Positions 1-8,093 of a stretch of DNA of 64,000 nucleotides are shown here, piece after piece. Made by a program: the position numbers and the translations under genes. The DNA comes from Bacteroidota bacterium (GTDB taxonomy: Bacteria; Bacteroidota; Bacteroidia; Chitinophagales; Chitinophagaceae), in the NCBI GenBank assembly GCA_018268105.1, contig JAFDXG010000038.1, positions 1-64,000 on the forward strand. Reading direction: 5' to 3'. Under the pieces are notes generated by a model that was given only the letters and a program-made list of their open reading frames with translations, searched no databases and was not told where the DNA came from. The stretch's first letter is position 1, and each line of letters opens with the position of its first letter.

Positions 1-132
1 AGGATGCTGCAGGTTAACGAAGGCACCTTCAACCAGCAGATGAATATAGGCAGGAACTTACCGGCAGGAGTATACCAGATGAAGATAACAGGTAAGGATA
101 GCCGCACTGTGATAAAGATAATGAGAAGATAA
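1..132 (+). CDS. C-terminal end of a T9SS type A cargo protein (partial)
   Basis: Frame 1 is open from the first base to the TAA at 130-132, giving the last 43 residues of a protein that starts before the window. The tail has a ...NLPAGVYQMKITG... segment followed by a basic C-terminus (KIMRR). This is the typical last beta-strand pattern of the Por secretion (T9SS type A) sorting domain, which sends proteins across the outer membrane and is then cleaved. The function of the rest of the protein cannot be known from here. The identification rests on this short tail and is good but not certain. Confidence 0.75.
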   Translation, partial: RMLQVNEGTFNQQMNIGRNLPAGVYQMKITGKDSRTVIKIMRR

Positions 133-138
133 TGAAAA

Positions 139-218
139 AGGTGTAGGGTATAGGGTGAAAAGAGAAAAGACTTTTTATCCTATACCTTAAACCTTAAACT
201 ATAAACCAGAACCTCAAA
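139..218 (+). repeat. Degenerate heptanucleotide tandem repeat, inverted halves
   Basis: Starting 7 nt after the upstream stop codon the DNA reads in steps of seven: AGGTGTA, GGGTATA, GGGTGAA, AAGAGAA, AAGACTT, TTTATCC, TATACCT, TAAACCT, TAAACTA, TAAACCA. The first half is G-rich and the second half is its near complement: GGTATAGGGT at 147-156 pairs with ATCCTATACC at 177-186 with one mismatch. The transcript could therefore fold into a long imperfect hairpin. At least six similar tracts occur elsewhere in this window. A role as terminator or 3'-end stabiliser is inference. Confidence 0.6.
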
Positions 219-253
219 CAAGTAAATATATAACCCTTATAAAACAATCAATT

Positions 254-466
254 ATGAAATTGAAAACTTTGCTTACAGCTGCATTCATCGTATGTGCATT
301 GAGTTATGCACCCTCATTAATGGCCCAACCCGTAGATCCGGGACAAGATCCGGATGTACCAATTGATGGTGGTGTAAGTTTACTGATAGCTGCAGGTGTA
401 GCTTACGGTGCTAAAAAAGCTTATGACAAAAGGAAAAAGGAGCAGCAGGATCTGGGAGCCAAATAA
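254..466 (+). CDS. Small secreted peptide precursor with PIDGG-type C-terminal sorting signal
   Basis: A 70-residue protein. Residues 1-24 form a signal peptide ending SLMA before Gln25. After a short acidic/proline stretch comes PIDGG (36-40), a hydrophobic helix (about 41-52) and a basic cluster (AYDKRKK). The order motif - transmembrane helix - basic tail is the plan of PEP-CTERM/LPXTG-like sorting tags; I recall a Bacteroidota variant called PID-CTERM but cannot check it here. If cleaved by both signal peptidase and sortase, only about a dozen residues (roughly QPVDPGQDPDV plus part of the motif) would remain, so the product is a peptide, not an enzyme. The exosortase-family gene lies 101 bp downstream on the same strand and is its likely processing enzyme. 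The peptide's function is unknown. Confidence 0.75.
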   Translation: MKLKTLLTAAFIVCALSYAPSLMAQPVDPGQDPDVPIDGGVSLLIAAGVAYGAKKAYDKRKKEQQDLGAK

Positions 467-498
467 TGCAGAATAGTATTATAAAATAGGCTGTCAAT

Positions 499-552
499 AA
501 ATACTGGTTGCCTGAGTAATTCTTCATCAGGCAACTGGTATTTATTTTTTTA
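499..552 (+). terminator. Hairpin plus T-run after the PIDGG peptide gene
   Basis: AAATACTGGTTGCCTGA (499-515) can pair with TCAGGCAACTGGTATTT (527-543), with two mismatches and an 11-nt loop, followed by a T-rich run. It has the form of a Rho-independent terminator. It lies between the small peptide gene and the exosortase gene, so it would lower expression of the enzyme relative to its abundant substrate, as expected when one protease serves many peptide copies. Confidence 0.75.
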
Positions 553-567
553 AATTATTTCTTACCA

Positions 568-1209
568 ATGAAAATTAATATGAATACAAACGGATCATCG
601 CTACAACTTAAATCATTGAATCGCTATATTGATTTAGGTTTTATAGTGAAGTTTATAGGATTGTTTCTGCTGTTTTATTACATTAATATATTCTTTGTAC
701 AATTAACTTTACCAGGTAAATGGCATAATGATTTTTTTGTAAATCATTTGAATTATATACAATGGATTACGGCATCACTTACCCACATGTCTGGTTATTT
801 TGCAGATTTGATAGGAGTGGAAAATTATATACGGGGTAATAGTGTGATATCAGAAGCCAGGGGACATGGTGTAAACGTTAAGTGGGAATGTATTGGCTTG
901 GGGATATATAGTTTTTGGCTTGCTTTTATACTTGCGCATAAAATGAGCGTAAAGCGCAAAGTACTGTTCTCTGTTGGCGGTATTGTAGTAATGTGGCTAT
1001 TAAACTGTATTCGAATTGCATTATTATTATATGGAGTAGACCACAACCTGAAAGCCTGGAAAAAAAGCTGGAAATTTATCGGCGGTATCAATCACCACGA
1101 TTTATATAATTATGTTTGTTATACACTTATTATTGGAATGATATACCTGTATTACAGAAAAACGACCAAAAAGAATGCTACTGTAAAAGCAAATACCGGA
1201 AAGGAATAA
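568..1209 (+). CDS. Exosortase/archaeosortase family membrane protease
   Basis: A 213-aa protein with about five or six hydrophobic segments and a basic tail. The three residues that mark the exosortase/archaeosortase family are visible: Cys108 (KWECIGLG), Arg149 in an N-x-x-R motif (NCIRIALL) and a His pair at 176-177 (INHHDLYNY), each at the edge of a membrane helix. These enzymes cleave C-terminal sorting tags and probably transfer the cargo to another molecule at the inner membrane. Most exosortase loci encode exopolysaccharide genes and serve many substrates. Here the only visible partner is the 70-aa PIDGG protein just upstream, so a dedicated single-target system is inferred. A second ATG at 580 could also start translation. 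Confidence 0.85.
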   Translation: MKINMNTNGSSLQLKSLNRYIDLGFIVKFIGLFLLFYYINIFFVQLTLPGKWHNDFFVNHLNYIQWITASLTHMSGYFADLIGVENYIRGNSVISEARGHGVNVKWECIGLGIYSFWLAFILAHKMSVKRKVLFSVGGIVVMWLLNCIRIALLLYGVDHNLKAWKKSWKFIGGINHHDLYNYVCYTLIIGMIYLYYRKTTKKNATVKANTGKE

Positions 1210-1315
1210 ATACCGGTTTTATTTTAAAATATTATAGTTATTGCCGAATGCCAAATCGGGAAAGTATGAATTACCCCGGCAAAACTTTTATATCTTTTAT
1301 AAATACGCTATTAAA

Positions 1316-1346
1316 TTTGCAAAATCGTAACATCGGTTTACTTTTA
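1316..1346 (+). promoter_or_regulatory. Bacteroidota-type promoter of purC
   Basis: TTTG (1316-1319), a 19-bp spacer and TACTTTTA (1339-1346) fit the -33/-7 consensus TTTG-N19-TAnnTTTG with one mismatch. The box ends 4 nt before the purC ATG, so transcription would begin at or next to the start codon. Confidence 0.55.
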
Positions 1347-1350
1347 GCGT

Positions 1351-2280
1351 ATGAATAATTTAGTCTTTCCAAATCAAACTGCCTTTTATAAAGGCAAAGT
1401 AAGAGATGTGTATACTATTGGTAACAACCACCTGGTGATGATCGCCAGCGATCGTATTTCTGCATTTGATGTAGTATTACCCAAACCGATTCCATTTAAA
1501 GGGCAGGTATTGAACCAGATTGCGGCAATGATGTTGAAAGCAACTGCAGACATTTGCCCTAACTGGCTCATTTCAACCCCTGCCCCCAATGCAGCTATTG
1601 GGAGAAAATGTAACCCATTTAAACTTGAAATGGTGGTACGTGGTTACCTGGTAGGACATGCATGGCGCACATACAGTAGTGGCAAAAGGATTTTATGCGG
1701 GGTATCTATGCCAGAGGGATTAAAAGAAAATGACCCCTTTCCAACCCCAATCATTACACCTGCTACCAAAGCAGAAACTGGTCATGATGAAGATATTTCT
1801 AGTGAAGAAATTATCGCCAATGGTCTTGCTACCGAAAAAGAATGGGAGATGCTTTCTCGATATACTTTACAATTGTTTGAACGGGGTACATCCATTGCCG
1901 CAAAACAAGGTCTGATATTGGCTGATACAAAATATGAGTTTGGTAAAATTGGAGATATTATCTACCTCATGGACGAAATTCATACACCAGATTCTTCCCG
2001 CTATTTCTATGCAGACGGCTTTGAAGAGCGGCAAAAAAAAGGCGAGCGGCAAAAACAATTAAGTAAGGAATTTGTACGTGAGTGGCTTATAGCTAATAAT
2101 TTTATGGGCAAGGAAGGACAAACTGTACCTGAAATGAGCGAAGAATGGGTTAAGACTATTAGTGAAAGATATATTGAACTGTTTGAAAAAGTTACCGGGG
2201 AAACATTCAGTCCGGAGCCACTGTCGCGGGAAGAGACCATTCAACGCATTACTTCTGCATTACATCATTTGAATATATAG
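1351..2280 (+). CDS. purC: Phosphoribosylaminoimidazole-succinocarboxamide synthase (SAICAR synthase)
   Basis: Joins CAIR and aspartate with ATP hydrolysis to form SAICAR, a step in cytoplasmic purine synthesis. The 309-aa sequence shows the family marks: KGKVRDVY (14-21), [10 protein letters not shown] (33-42), KGQVLNQ, the [12 protein letters not shown] stretch, and LADTKYEFG further on. Its length is that of the longer SAICAR synthases. The ATG at 1351 follows a good promoter directly. The lactonase gene starts 3 bp after the stop and is probably co-transcribed, though the two functions are not obviously linked. Confidence 0.96.
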   Translation: MNNLVFPNQTAFYKGKVRDVYTIGNNHLVMIASDRISAFDVVLPKPIPFKGQVLNQIAAMMLKATADICPNWLISTPAPNAAIGRKCNPFKLEMVVRGYLVGHAWRTYSSGKRILCGVSMPEGLKENDPFPTPIITPATKAETGHDEDISSEEIIANGLATEKEWEMLSRYTLQLFERGTSIAAKQGLILADTKYEFGKIGDIIYLMDEIHTPDSSRYFYADGFEERQKKGERQKQLSKEFVREWLIANNFMGKEGQTVPEMSEEWVKTISERYIELFEKVTGETFSPEPLSREETIQRITSALHHLNI

Positions 2281-2283
2281 ATC

Positions 2284-3417
2284 ATGTACAGACTTATCAG
2301 ATTTTTAACCTGTTTCCTTATTTTATTTTCCTGTAATCAAAAAAGTGAAGATATGCACCAATATATGATCGTTGGCACTTATACTTCTGGTAAGAGCGAA
2401 GGTGTATATGTGTATGATTTTAATAGTGCTGATGGCTCCTTCAAAGAGCTCAGCCATGTAAAGACTTCCAACCCTTCTTATATTGCGGTTTCTCCGGACG
2501 GGAAGTTTGTTTTTGCAGTGAATGAAAACTCAAATAATGATAACGGCGGCGAAGTGAGTTCTTTTACCTTTGATAAAAAGACTGGTATACTAACACCTGT
2601 CAATAAACAATTAACTGGTGGCGACAGCCCATGCTATGTTGATGTGGATCATACCGGCAAATGGATATTTGTTGCCAACTACAGCAGCGGAACGCTTTCA
2701 GTATTACCGGTAAACTCTGATGGAGCAATTGGGAAAGCTACTACTACCATAAAATATGAAGGATATGGTGTAAATAAGCAAAGACAGGAAAAATCACATG
2801 TACACTGTACTTATATTTCCAAAGACAATAAATGGCTCTTTGTATCAGACCTTGGTACAGACAAGGTAATGGTATATGCTTTTGATGCAAATACAGGTGT
2901 TCTTACACCAGCTCTTACACCTTTCATCAAAATTAAAGATGGTGGCGGGCCAAGGCATATTGCATTTCATCCCGGTAATAAATATGCTTATCTAGTAGAA
3001 GAAATGGGTGGCGCTGTAGATGCATTCAGCTATAATGATGGAAAATTCGATTCGCTCCAACATATTGCTTCTGTTGAGCCCAATGATACCGGATTTATCG
3101 GCAGTGCAGATATCCATATATCTTCTGATGGTAAATTCCTATATGCATCCAACCGGGGCGGTTTTAATACAATCGCAATTTACAGCATTAACCAGGAAAA
3201 GGGTACACTTCAGCTTGCCGGCCATCAACCCTCCGGAGGAAAAATTCCGCGTGGCTTTTCCATTGACCCTTCAGGCAAATATCTGCTTGCGGCCAACCAG
3301 TCGAGCGATGATATTGCGATCTTTAAAAGGAATGCTGAAAACGGACTGCTCAAAGATACCGGCAAAAGGATATCAGTAGGTACACCGGTTTGTATTAAAT
3401 GGATATCGAAGGAATAG
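2284..3417 (+). CDS. Lactonase-family beta-propeller lipoprotein (6-phosphogluconolactonase-like)
   Basis: A 377-aa protein with a short lipoprotein signal peptide whose lipobox LFSC puts the lipidated Cys at residue 17, so it is anchored in the envelope. The mature part has repeated YIAVSPDGKFVFAV / ADIHISSDGKFLYASNR blades typical of the seven-bladed lactonase (YbhE/Pgl) family, which hydrolyses sugar lactones. A periplasmic or surface position argues against the cytosolic pentose-phosphate role and for a sugar-lactone substrate, for example one produced by envelope dehydrogenases. It starts 3 bp after purC. Substrate specificity is not visible. Confidence 0.85.
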   Translation: MYRLIRFLTCFLILFSCNQKSEDMHQYMIVGTYTSGKSEGVYVYDFNSADGSFKELSHVKTSNPSYIAVSPDGKFVFAVNENSNNDNGGEVSSFTFDKKTGILTPVNKQLTGGDSPCYVDVDHTGKWIFVANYSSGTLSVLPVNSDGAIGKATTTIKYEGYGVNKQRQEKSHVHCTYISKDNKWLFVSDLGTDKVMVYAFDANTGVLTPALTPFIKIKDGGGPRHIAFHPGNKYAYLVEEMGGAVDAFSYNDGKFDSLQHIASVEPNDTGFIGSADIHISSDGKFLYASNRGGFNTIAIYSINQEKGTLQLAGHQPSGGKIPRGFSIDPSGKYLLAANQSSDDIAIFKRNAENGLLKDTGKRISVGTPVCIKWISKE

Positions 3418-3493
3418 AGTTGCCGATATTTCCAGCTTCACGCCCACTGAGGATGAGTTTGGAATACAACAATATAGCAAATTAATAAATGGA

Positions 3494-3530
3494 GCCACGA
3501 ATACACGAATGTTTTTCATCTGTATTCTTA
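3494..3530. repeat. Intergenic phrase with about 9-nt period
   Basis: CCACGAATACACGAATG followed by TTTTTCATCTGTATTC lies in the convergent gap between the lactonase and glycosidase-like genes. ACGAATAC/ACGAATG repeats at a 9-nt step. A similar low-complexity phrase built on TCTGTGAA/TCTGTGTAA is at 55524-55577. Function unknown. Confidence 0.35.
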
Positions 3531-3556
3531 GAGTTTCTTGAGTTATTCAGCAAGAT

Positions 3557-4843
3557 CTATTTGATGCTATTCTCCCAGGTATATATTACTACATCTCCGG
3601 GATCAACTTCCAATGTATAAGTATAGCTGTTTGCATTAATCAGTGTCCCGTCTTTCAATACTCTTTTTACTTTGTCATCTGTCGAGATTGTTATTTTCAT
3701 GGCATTCTGAAAATCGCGATTAACAATTACAAGAAACCGGTGATTCCCTTTTTCAAGTACTGATACTATTGCCCCTCCGTCACTTGTTTCCAGGACTTTA
3801 ATGGGATCGGGAAGTTTGTCCATGCGACTGGTACCCGAAGGTATATGACTGCCGGTATGAGATACGGAGATTAATCTGGCATTAAGGAATACACCGGAAA
3901 GATTTTGAATTTCACTGTTCACCAGCTTAATACGGTCATATACGATGGTACGTTTCCCGTCGAGCCCTATAGGAGCATCATGAAAATCCCAATTTGGATT
4001 GATACCTGGTGTCCAATAAGTAAAATACTGTAATGCCTGCGCCCCGTAGGCCAGGTTGCTGTACAACTGGAGCCTGATTTCAGCAACAGAAGGAATTGGA
4101 TATGGATCATGCGCTACGGAAAGTGCAAATGCCCAGAAAGGAAGCCTGCTTTGCCGGGAGGCAGCAGCAATAGTTTCGAGATTTTTGTACCATTCCGGAC
4201 GCAGCATTTTTATACCATTATTTTCAACTACAGGATAATGATCAAAAGAAATAAAGGGTACTGTTACATCTTTAAGAAATGCTTCCACATATTCAGTATA
4301 AACATCTTTACCTGGTTGTAATTTGAAATCTTTATCAAACAACTGCTCCCGGGCAGCATAGTTAGGGAAAAGGTTAATATAACAGGGGTGCTTTGTATCA
4401 ATAGCCTGAATTCTTTTTACCCAGGCGTTTAACTCTGGGAACTCAGGGGCGCCAGGTTCATCTTTCAAATGGTAGCCAAAAAGTGCGGGGTGTTTCATTA
4501 AACGCTTTACTGTTTTCTCGGGTTCTGATTTTAGCTCAGGGCAACTGAACATCAGCTTTACCCCTGTTTTCTGTGCGACATTCAAAGCTTTCTCCACCGC
4601 TTCTACACTGGAATATGCTGAAAAGTTAATGTTAATACCCGAACTCTTCAGCTCGCTGAATCGTTCAATTGTCGTTTCGTTTTCCGGGACACCTATCCAT
4701 GCTAAAATGGGGATATCCCCCTCGGGTTTAAGCCTTTCCTGAGATCGGGCAATATTCATAAATACTGCCATAGCAACTATTACAGATAGCAGATATTTAT
4801 AGGCTTTAGGTATGGGTCTGGATAAATATAATTTTATCAGCAT
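3557..4843 (-). CDS. Putative secreted TIM-barrel glycosidase-like protein
   Basis: A 428-aa protein with a hydrophobic N-terminal segment (about 18-30) and a likely cleavage after NIARS. The body looks like a (beta/alpha)8 glycoside hydrolase: a substrate-facing strand ILAWIGVPE, HLKDEPGA with a candidate acid Glu129, and FISFDHYPVV further on, then a small beta domain near the C-terminus. This pattern resembles GH42/GH5-type proteins, but I cannot assign a numbered family. Its stop lies 140 bp from the lactonase stop (convergent). It may be co-expressed with the TonB receptor upstream, which would make it the enzyme for an imported glycan. Function is a structural guess. Confidence 0.6.
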   Translation of the reverse strand: MLIKLYLSRPIPKAYKYLLSVIVAMAVFMNIARSQERLKPEGDIPILAWIGVPENETTIERFSELKSSGININFSAYSSVEAVEKALNVAQKTGVKLMFSCPELKSEPEKTVKRLMKHPALFGYHLKDEPGAPEFPELNAWVKRIQAIDTKHPCYINLFPNYAAREQLFDKDFKLQPGKDVYTEYVEAFLKDVTVPFISFDHYPVVENNGIKMLRPEWYKNLETIAAASRQSRLPFWAFALSVAHDPYPIPSVAEIRLQLYSNLAYGAQALQYFTYWTPGINPNWDFHDAPIGLDGKRTIVYDRIKLVNSEIQNLSGVFLNARLISVSHTGSHIPSGTSRMDKLPDPIKVLETSDGGAIVSVLEKGNHRFLVIVNRDFQNAMKITISTDDKVKRVLKDGTLINANSYTYTLEVDPGDVVIYTWENSIK

Positions 4844-4910
4844 TCATGAAAGATAATATTATTAAGATAATTCAATGATGTTTGTAAATATCATGAAAAG
4901 TAAAAGGATA

Positions 4911-4981
4911 GAAGTGAAAGCAACGTTTCACTTCCCCAATTTTCCGTAAGATGAAGCACACAAATATTGTGTGGGCTTCAT
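4911..4981 (-). terminator. Two hairpins downstream of the TonB receptor gene
   Basis: GAAGTGAAA (4911-4919) and TTTCACTTC (4926-4934) form a perfect 9-bp stem with a 6-nt loop. ATGAAGC-CACA (4951-4962) and TGTG-GCTTCAT (4971-4981) form a second stem. Both lie just after the TonB receptor stop on the minus strand. Neither has a strong T-run, so they may be weak terminators or stabilisers of the receptor mRNA 3' end, reducing transcription into the glycosidase-like gene. Confidence 0.5.
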
Positions 4982-4986
4982 TAATA

Positions 4987-7905
4987 TCAGAAGATATTAT
5001 ATGCAAAGCTTACATAGTACAATCCGCCAATTTTAGGATTACCAAATGCATTCAGGTAATACTTGTTTAGTACATTGGTAGCCCCCAGCTTAAACAGCGA
5101 CTTGATTTCAGGAAACTTATATCCCACCATTGCATCCAGGGTAAAAAATGCCGGTACTGTTCCGGTAGCAAAATCAGCATCCCACAAAAATGCAGTTTGC
5201 CAGCGTCCATTGATACCTGCTACTACACGTTTTGTTTTCCCAAAGCCTGAATGAGATATACCAAAATTAATCCGGTGTTCAGGCGTATTAAACTGGGCGC
5301 TAAAATCCGAAGGTACATTACCTAATTCATCGTGATAATAATTAGCAAATACTGAAAATCCACTCTCAAGTCTGTAATCTAATCCTAAACCATAGCCAGA
5401 CGTTTTAACTTTAATAGGATCTACTTTTACTGAACCATCATTTTGAGAAGACATAGTTGCGGCATTCTCAACAATGGAATAAATTTGATTTTGAGTAAGA
5501 GAAAGGGGTTTGGCAACTAATGTTCTCCCTATAAAATTTTCATATTGACCAGTGTAATAATATACATCAATCAACAGCTTTTTTGCAATTAATCCTTTAT
5601 ACCCGATTTCATAAGAAACTACACTTTCTGGTTTCAATTCCCTGGGTTGGTAGGTTCCTAATACTTCTGCGGAATTATTAAGTCGATATACGGGCTGTGT
5701 GCCAAGGTTGGGGCCAGGTTTTCCACCTGGCAACTGTGTACCCAATATCCAGGGTAACCCGCCTACGAGGAATTGTCCGCCTCCGATCTCCAGATTGATA
5801 TACTGCTGTTGTGTAGAAGGGAAACGATAAGCAGTTTGATAGCTCAACCTGATATTTTGGTCCTGGGCAAGTTTAACCAGAGCGGTAGCTCTTGGAGTGA
5901 AACGTCCTTTGAAATTTTCATTTTTATCATACCTGCCTGAAAGGCTAAGAGTCAATCGTTCATTGAAGAGTTTTTTTGTTAATTGTGCGTATCCTCCGTA
6001 TTCATTTATTTTTATCGGGCCATCATAATCAATAAATAGAGTGCCTTTTGAATTAAGTATGTATTGTTTCCATGTTCCTCCAATTATTAGTTCAATAAAT
6101 GGAATCGCATCTTTAAAGTTGTATTGCCCTTCGGTTACCCACAAGTCGCTGCGATCAAGAAACAATCCCCCGACAGGTATGGGAGTGGAGCGAACCTGGT
6201 CAAAGAGATTCTTAAATGTTGCTGAACCCGGCAGAGGACGTCCCTGGTCTGCAAAAGCGCGGGCAGCATTATGGGCAGACTGGTCATCAGCTCCCGAAAG
6301 CTTTGCCTGGGAGTAAGCAGCCACATACTGCGGAAACCAGGTTGAGCTTGGTTTCCATGCTTCATTCAATCTCCTTGCGGTGATGGTGGCATTATAAGCT
6401 TCACCGGCATTTTCCTGTGTAGTGTATACCCTGGCAAACCAGCTTTTGCTCCGAAGTTCCAGCTTGTATTGTCCAATCTTAGCATCTTTGAGTGAATAGC
6501 GGTCGCTGCCTGTATACACTGTGCTGCCGGTACCAAAGTATCCTGCAAATAATGCTTCTAATCTTGAATTGAATTTATAGTGTAAACTTCCGCTCAGTTT
6601 AAAATTAACAGTATTTGGATTTACCATATCACTTTCTGCATAACCAGTACGTGAAGCACTCTGTTCGGGGATTATATTATTTCTCAGTCCAAAATAAAAT
6701 GGCACCAGGTTGGTAACGCTTGGACGAAGAGCTTCTGGAAGTCCGCCAATGAATGCCCCAATTTGATTGGGTGTGGCATTTGCAGGGAGTAATGCATTCA
6801 TGACTTGTAAAATATCAATTGTGCCACCACTTGCCTGAAGGATGCCCTGTTGTGTTTGGGCTTGTACCAATTGTGCCAGGCTCTTCATAGAAAATCCGTT
6901 GTCACGCATATTGGTTTCATCACCATAAACATTTACACCATCATAGTTGGGATCTGTTTGTCGTGTTTTATTTGAAATTAAACGGGTTGACCTGTCATAG
7001 TCCTGGGTACTGTTGGCTATCCAGTCTTTAGCATGTATGAATTGAAATCCTATCTTAAATGCGAATTTATTATTGAAGGCTTTCGCATAACGTGCCGACC
7101 AATCGTTGAACCAGCCGGCTTTTGATCTTTCCTCTCTGCCATCTACGTGGTTCATCCCGGTTTTGAGTTGAAAACTAAGCCCCTGGTATTTGAAAGGATC
7201 TTTACTGTTGATCAGTAGTGTTCCGTTAATTCCACCCGCTCCATACAATGCTGATGAGGCGCCAGGTAATAGTTCCATGCTTTCCACATCAAGCTCACTG
7301 AGGCCTACAAAGTTACCTAAGGAAAAATTCAACCCTGGGGCCTGATTGTCCATACCGTCTACCAGTTGGTTAAACCTCGTATTTCCTGAAAAATTAAATC
7401 CCCGGGTGCTGGGAGTTTTAAAAGTGAGTGAAGAGGTAGTAATATCTACTCCTTTCAATTGTCCGAGCATATCGTAATAACTTGTAGCAGGTGTAGTGCG
7501 AATGCTGGCATTGCTTACTCTTTCAATCGAAACAGGCGACTCCATTACTTTGGTGGCCGTGCGGGTAGCGGCCACTACTACTTCTTGGCCAAGCGTAGCC
7601 GATGGAGACAGCAATACGTCAATTTCTCCGGCAGCAGTAACATTTTGTTCTTTGGTTTCAAAACCAATAGAAGAAAATATTAGTGTAAAAGGTAAAGCCT
7701 GCGATGTGGTAATTTTAAAATAACCCCTATTGTCAGTAAATGTTCCTTCTGTTGACCCCTTAATTGTTACAGAGGCGGCGCCAACACTACTCATATCGGT
7801 ATTGTTTTTTACAATTCCTGTGATGGTTGTAGTAGACTGTCCGAAAATAGCATGCGAAAAAAATAGCACAAATGATGTCGTAATAAGGCGGGATAGTTTT
7901 TTCAT
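4987..7905 (-). CDS. TonB-dependent outer-membrane receptor with CarboxypepD_reg-like domain
   Basis: A 972-aa outer-membrane transporter. Residues 1-22 are a signal peptide (IFGQ). Residues about 27-110 form the carboxypeptidase-regulatory-like beta-sandwich seen in Bacteroidota receptors. The plug domain follows (about 115-235; ...SSALYGAGGINGTLLI...), then the 22-strand barrel ending in the aromatic YVSFAYNIF. It takes up a substrate using TonB/ExbBD energy. There is no SusD partner next to it, so it is not a standard polysaccharide-utilisation SusC; a siderophore, cofactor or peptide is possible. The glycosidase-like gene downstream is 143 bp away. Substrate unknown. Confidence 0.92.
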   Translation of the reverse strand: MKKLSRLITTSFVLFFSHAIFGQSTTTITGIVKNNTDMSSVGAASVTIKGSTEGTFTDNRGYFKITTSQALPFTLIFSSIGFETKEQNVTAAGEIDVLLSPSATLGQEVVVAATRTATKVMESPVSIERVSNASIRTTPATSYYDMLGQLKGVDITTSSLTFKTPSTRGFNFSGNTRFNQLVDGMDNQAPGLNFSLGNFVGLSELDVESMELLPGASSALYGAGGINGTLLINSKDPFKYQGLSFQLKTGMNHVDGREERSKAGWFNDWSARYAKAFNNKFAFKIGFQFIHAKDWIANSTQDYDRSTRLISNKTRQTDPNYDGVNVYGDETNMRDNGFSMKSLAQLVQAQTQQGILQASGGTIDILQVMNALLPANATPNQIGAFIGGLPEALRPSVTNLVPFYFGLRNNIIPEQSASRTGYAESDMVNPNTVNFKLSGSLHYKFNSRLEALFAGYFGTGSTVYTGSDRYSLKDAKIGQYKLELRSKSWFARVYTTQENAGEAYNATITARRLNEAWKPSSTWFPQYVAAYSQAKLSGADDQSAHNAARAFADQGRPLPGSATFKNLFDQVRSTPIPVGGLFLDRSDLWVTEGQYNFKDAIPFIELIIGGTWKQYILNSKGTLFIDYDGPIKINEYGGYAQLTKKLFNERLTLSLSGRYDKNENFKGRFTPRATALVKLAQDQNIRLSYQTAYRFPSTQQQYINLEIGGGQFLVGGLPWILGTQLPGGKPGPNLGTQPVYRLNNSAEVLGTYQPRELKPESVVSYEIGYKGLIAKKLLIDVYYYTGQYENFIGRTLVAKPLSLTQNQIYSIVENAATMSSQNDGSVKVDPIKVKTSGYGLGLDYRLESGFSVFANYYHDELGNVPSDFSAQFNTPEHRINFGISHSGFGKTKRVVAGINGRWQTAFLWDADFATGTVPAFFTLDAMVGYKFPEIKSLFKLGATNVLNKYYLNAFGNPKIGGLYYVSFAYNIF

Positions 7906-8021
7906 AACAAGCGATGATTAGTTGATGCGTACCAAATTAACAATTGTTAGTTTATAATAAAAATTTTAAGCACTTTTTGTTTACGGCATTCCGAAGTATT
8001 TGAAAAAACGAAGAAAGATCA

Positions 8022-8051
8022 ATAAAAAAAGCCGGTTTGAAAAACCGGCTA
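8022..8051 (-). terminator. Rho-independent terminator of the Crp/Fnr gene
   Basis: Read on the minus strand, AGCCGGTTTT and AAACCGGCT form a strong GC stem with a short loop, followed by a run of seven T. It lies 43-72 bp after the Crp/Fnr-family stop codon. Confidence 0.85.
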
Positions 8052-8093
8052 AATGTATGAAAGAAGATAAAAGTAGTATACTGTATATAACTG

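Noticed and set aside
139..218. Heptad tracts as CRISPR arrays
   Set aside because: No repeat-spacer alternation, units only 7 nt and degenerate, no cas genes.
1116..1358. 80-codon frame after the exosortase gene
   Set aside because: It overlaps the end of the exosortase gene and the purC promoter and start; composition not protein-like.
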